From assembly GCA_025800145.1 (NCBI GenBank), contig JAOXSH010000005.1:62001-126000 (forward strand): a stretch of 64,000 bases of DNA, given 5' to 3'. The position numbers were made by a program, and so were the translations under genes. The stretch comes from Cohaesibacter sp. (GTDB taxonomy: Bacteria > Pseudomonadota > Alphaproteobacteria > Rhizobiales > Cohaesibacteraceae). Position 1 is the first letter of the stretch. Each line of letters starts with the position of its first letter. The notes under the pieces are model-generated. The model was given only the letters and a program-made list of their open reading frames with translations. It searched no databases and was not told where the DNA came from. This document shows, one piece after another, positions 61,820 to 64,000 of the stretch.

Positions 61820-62648
61820 GATCAAGATCAGTGATCTCAACCAGATGGAACCGGTAGCAGTCTCGCGCTTGCTACCGGGCAAACGTATAACAGTTCAAGG
61901 CATAGAAGCCGAGAGCTGGGTCATTGCCGAAGAAATGCCGGTTGGCGTTTTGGTCAATGGCAAAGATTTTGCCGTCATGATGTTGACACCATGCGATCTG
62001 GAGGATTTCGCTCTTGGTTTTGCTCTTTCAGAAGGTCTGGTATCCACACCAGAGCAGATAAAGCGCATCGCGCTGACCTCTGTGGCCGATGGCTATTTGC
62101 TCAATCTGTCTATTGAAAGCACAGGCGAGGACGAGCATTTTGCCCGTCGTCGCGCCTTGGCCGGACGCAGCTCTTGCGGGTTATGTGGGGCACAAAGCCT
62201 TGCGGCAAGCGTTGCTCCGCCGCCGCGTGTTTTTGGTGTTTTGCCAGAGATGAGGGTCGTGCAAAAAGCTTTTGCCGATTTCGGTCCCAAACAGATTATG
62301 CGACAGGAAAATCACACCACTCATGCCGCCGCCTTATGCGACCGGCAGGGAAATATTTTGCTGCTGCGCGAAGATATTGGCCGCCATAATGCGGTCGACA
62401 AATTAACCGGGGCCGCAATTGCAGCGGGCCACGATACCAGCCATTGCTTTTTGATGCTTTCTAGCCGCCTGAGCTTTGAAATGGTGCAAAAGGCCGCCGT
62501 TTTGGGCGTACCTTTGGTGGCTGCGGTTTCTGCCCCCAGTGCCTTGGCGCTCAAACTTGCCAAAAGCGCCGATATGCATGTGATCATCAAACATCGGAAC
62601 GAGCTGATGAGCTTCGATCCGCACACCTTGCCGGAGACATCACCATGA
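61803..62648 (+). CDS. fdhD: Formate dehydrogenase accessory sulfurtransferase FdhD
   Basis: 281 residues. EEMPVGVLVNGKDFAVMMLTPCDLEDFALGFALSEGLV, the paired cysteines in GRSSCGLCGAQSL, LLREDIGRHNAVDKLTGAAI and SSRLSFEMVQKAAVLGVP are diagnostic. Transfers sulfur to the molybdenum cofactor of FdsA. Also called fdsC in fds operons. Four-base overlap with fdsD. Confidence 0.95.
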   Translation: MMPQNKIKISDLNQMEPVAVSRLLPGKRITVQGIEAESWVIAEEMPVGVLVNGKDFAVMMLTPCDLEDFALGFALSEGLVSTPEQIKRIALTSVADGYLLNLSIESTGEDEHFARRRALAGRSSCGLCGAQSLAASVAPPPRVFGVLPEMRVVQKAFADFGPKQIMRQENHTTHAAALCDRQGNILLLREDIGRHNAVDKLTGAAIAAGHDTSHCFLMLSSRLSFEMVQKAAVLGVPLVAAVSAPSALALKLAKSADMHVIIKHRNELMSFDPHTLPETSP

Positions 62649-62854
62649 AACAGGATGACCTGATCCGAATGACCAACCAGATTGCGGACTTTTTTCAATC
62701 CTATCCGCAAGCCCAAGCCGTTGAGGCCATCGCCACCCATATCAAGGATTTTTGGGATCCACGGATGAAAGGCCAGATTGGCGATATGCTGTCCAACAAT
62801 GCCGATCAGCTCAAGCCACTGGCCATTGATGGCCTGAAAAAATGCATCGGCTGA
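62645..62854 (+). CDS. fdsD: Formate dehydrogenase delta subunit
   Basis: 69 residues: LIRMTNQIADFFQSYPQAQAVEAIATHIKDFWDPRMKGQI, the FdsD family. Small protein needed for assembly or activity of the Fds complex in related bacteria. Last structural gene; a hairpin follows. Confidence 0.92.
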   Translation: MKQDDLIRMTNQIADFFQSYPQAQAVEAIATHIKDFWDPRMKGQIGDMLSNNADQLKPLAIDGLKKCIG

Positions 62855-62858
62855 TCAT

Positions 62859-62873
62859 AATATCAACGGCATA
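62859..62873 (+). repeat. Dispersed repeat, family 1 variant
   Basis: AATATCAACGGCATA, one base different from the family 1 word at 414-428. Confidence 0.45.
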
Positions 62874-62884
62874 AAATATTTCAC

Positions 62885-62916
62885 ACAGGCGCATGGCTTT
62901 TGTCATATGCGCCTGT
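62885..62916 (+). terminator. Hairpin after fdsD
   Basis: Arms ACAGGCGCAT and ATGCGCCTGT around a 12-base loop, followed by a T/C-rich but imperfect tail. Probable terminator of the fds operon. Confidence 0.55.
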
Positions 62917-62940
62917 TCTGTCTTCATGCTATGAAGATAC

Positions 62941-63828
62941 ATGGATATTCGTCAGCTTCATTATCTGGTTGCCTTATCGCAAGAAAAACATTTCACCAGA
63001 GCCGCTCAAGTCTGTCATGTGACCCAACCAACCCTGTCCAGCCGCATTCGCCAACTGGAGCAGGAATTGGGCGTGTCTATTGTGCGCCGTGGCCAGCGCT
63101 ATCAGGGATTGACCGATGAAGGCGAGCGCGTTGTCGCTTGGGCGAAACGCATTTTAGAAAATTGCAATGGTCTGCGCGATGAGCTTGCCGGGCTAACCGG
63201 CAATTTGCGAGGCCGGATCACCCTTGGCGTCATCCCCTCTGCCCTGCCCATGGTACCAAAGCTGGCAGGGGCGCTCAAAACCTTACATCCGGCGGTGCAA
63301 TTCACCATCCTCTCGCGCAGTTCCAGCGATATTTTGCACCAATTGGAAGAAGGCACTCTGGATGCCGGTATTTCCTATCTTGATCATGACAAGCTAGATA
63401 AAAGCCGCAGCATGTGGCCACTTTATCAGGAGCGCTATTGCCTGTTTGTCAATCGTCAGCATCCCTTGGCCGAAAAAGAAACATTATGCTGGGCCGAGGC
63501 CGCGCAATTGCCTCTTTGCAGCCTGACACCAGATATGCAATTTCGTCATATTGTTGATGCGGCGTTCAAACAAACCGGCTGTAGCCCAAGCTCAGATATT
63601 GAAAGCAATAGCATCAACAATCTCTATGCCTTCATTCAGACAGGCCACTATGCCGCCGTCTTGCCGGAAAATTGCAAAATCCAGCTCAGCGAGCTTGAAG
63701 GCCTGTGCGCCATTCCGCTGATAGAGCCGGACATCACCCATATGGTCGGACTGATCGTGCAAGAGCGCGATCCCTTGCCCCTACTGCTCTCCGCCCTCGC
63801 CCAAAGCAGCAAGGATGTGGCGCTTTAG
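62941..63828 (+). CDS. LysR-family regulator downstream of the fds operon
   Basis: 295 residues. MDIRQLHYLVALSQEKHFTRAAQVCHVTQPTLSSRIRQLEQELG is the DNA-binding domain; the effector domain begins GRITLGVIPSALPMVPKLAGALKTLHP. LysR proteins (FdsR) control fds operons in several proteobacteria, usually divergently. Here the gene is on the same strand after a hairpin. Regulation of fds is likely by association but not shown. Confidence 0.87.
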   Translation: MDIRQLHYLVALSQEKHFTRAAQVCHVTQPTLSSRIRQLEQELGVSIVRRGQRYQGLTDEGERVVAWAKRILENCNGLRDELAGLTGNLRGRITLGVIPSALPMVPKLAGALKTLHPAVQFTILSRSSSDILHQLEEGTLDAGISYLDHDKLDKSRSMWPLYQERYCLFVNRQHPLAEKETLCWAEAAQLPLCSLTPDMQFRHIVDAAFKQTGCSPSSDIESNSINNLYAFIQTGHYAAVLPENCKIQLSELEGLCAIPLIEPDITHMVGLIVQERDPLPLLLSALAQSSKDVAL

Positions 63829-63833
63829 AGCCT

Positions 63834-63845
63834 GATTTAAAAGTC
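63834..63845 (-). repeat. Dispersed repeat, family 2, short copy
   Basis: GATTTAAAAGTC just after the LysR stop. An ATGCTCTAG word follows near 63871. I see no gene in the remaining bases to 64000. Confidence 0.4.
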
Positions 63846-64000
63846 CTGCGCCAGCCCTTTCCCCACTCAAAATGCTCTAGCCTTTGTTTCTAGGAGACCT
63901 GTGCGCGGATGGAGTTATCTATATGATTTACTGTACTTAATCAGAATTATTCGTATTTCCATCGTCAAGCTTGATCACCGTTGCGATACCGGCAACTCGA

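Noticed and set aside
1..64000. tRNA, rRNA and CRISPR genes
   Set aside because: None recognised by eye on either strand; a tRNAscan or CRISPR finder run would settle it.

Overview
The window looks like part of a large secondary replicon (megaplasmid or chromid) of an alphaproteobacterium, most likely a marine-type Hyphomicrobiales member. The main evidence is a complete repABC replication/partition operon (12878-16742), an operon type largely confined to alphaproteobacterial plasmids and chromids. A second repA-repB pair without repC lies about 15 kb away (31788-34080). Base composition is moderate (near half G+C by eye). The gene content (urtABCDE-ureDABCEFG, betI-choXWV, fdsGBACD, LysR regulators next to operons) fits the same group. 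The genus cannot be fixed from the sequence alone.

Layout, left to right. 1-391: the C-terminal end of a sigma-54-type response regulator. 457-8794: an amine/amino-acid module. It has a 1018-residue triple fusion (APH-like kinase, M23 peptidase, class III aminotransferase), a four-gene polar amino-acid ABC importer, an arginase-family ureohydrolase and an Lrp/AsnC regulator. The fusion gene and the ureohydrolase gene carry nearly the same roughly 65-bp promoter block. 8795-9463: IS3-family debris and a small WGR protein. 9600-12664: a GGDEF diguanylate cyclase and glucokinase, divergent. 12878-17861: repABC with a probable ctRNA gene between repB and repC, followed by two palindromes (candidate parS sites or operators) and a PfkB sugar kinase. 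17938-29944: a LysR regulator divergent from one long urea-transporter plus urease operon. 30023-31430: a decayed StbD/RelE-type toxin-antitoxin pair and a dimethylarginine dimethylaminohydrolase gene. 31788-34080: repA2-repB2.

34269-47696: a compact alginate-like exopolysaccharide cluster: Alg44 (PilZ-HlyD), Alg8 synthase, an AlgJ/X-like SGNH protein, an AlgK-like Sel1 protein, AlgI, a 654-residue exported protein of unknown function, an RTX/DUF4114 protein and AlgA/ManC. Copies of a 15-bp palindrome, TTTGCA-N3-TGCAAA, lie upstream of the gene groups and are a candidate shared operator. 47951-56438: an ATP-grasp protein, LysR/SDR/DUF4345, a HupE/UreJ metal permease and the choline uptake operon with BetI. 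56873-63828: the NAD-dependent molybdenum formate dehydrogenase operon fdsGBA-fdhD-fdsD and a LysR regulator.

How the parts fit. Nitrogen scavenging dominates: urea import and hydrolysis, arginine-family and dimethylarginine hydrolysis, and choline uptake. A c-di-GMP-gated polysaccharide machine is present, with a diguanylate cyclase on the same DNA. At least three families of short dispersed intergenic repeats, a perfect 52-bp palindrome and several gene remnants show the replicon has been rearranged. The most useful follow-ups are the duplicated promoter, the polysaccharide cluster with its unassigned 654-residue protein and putative operator, and the two partition systems.
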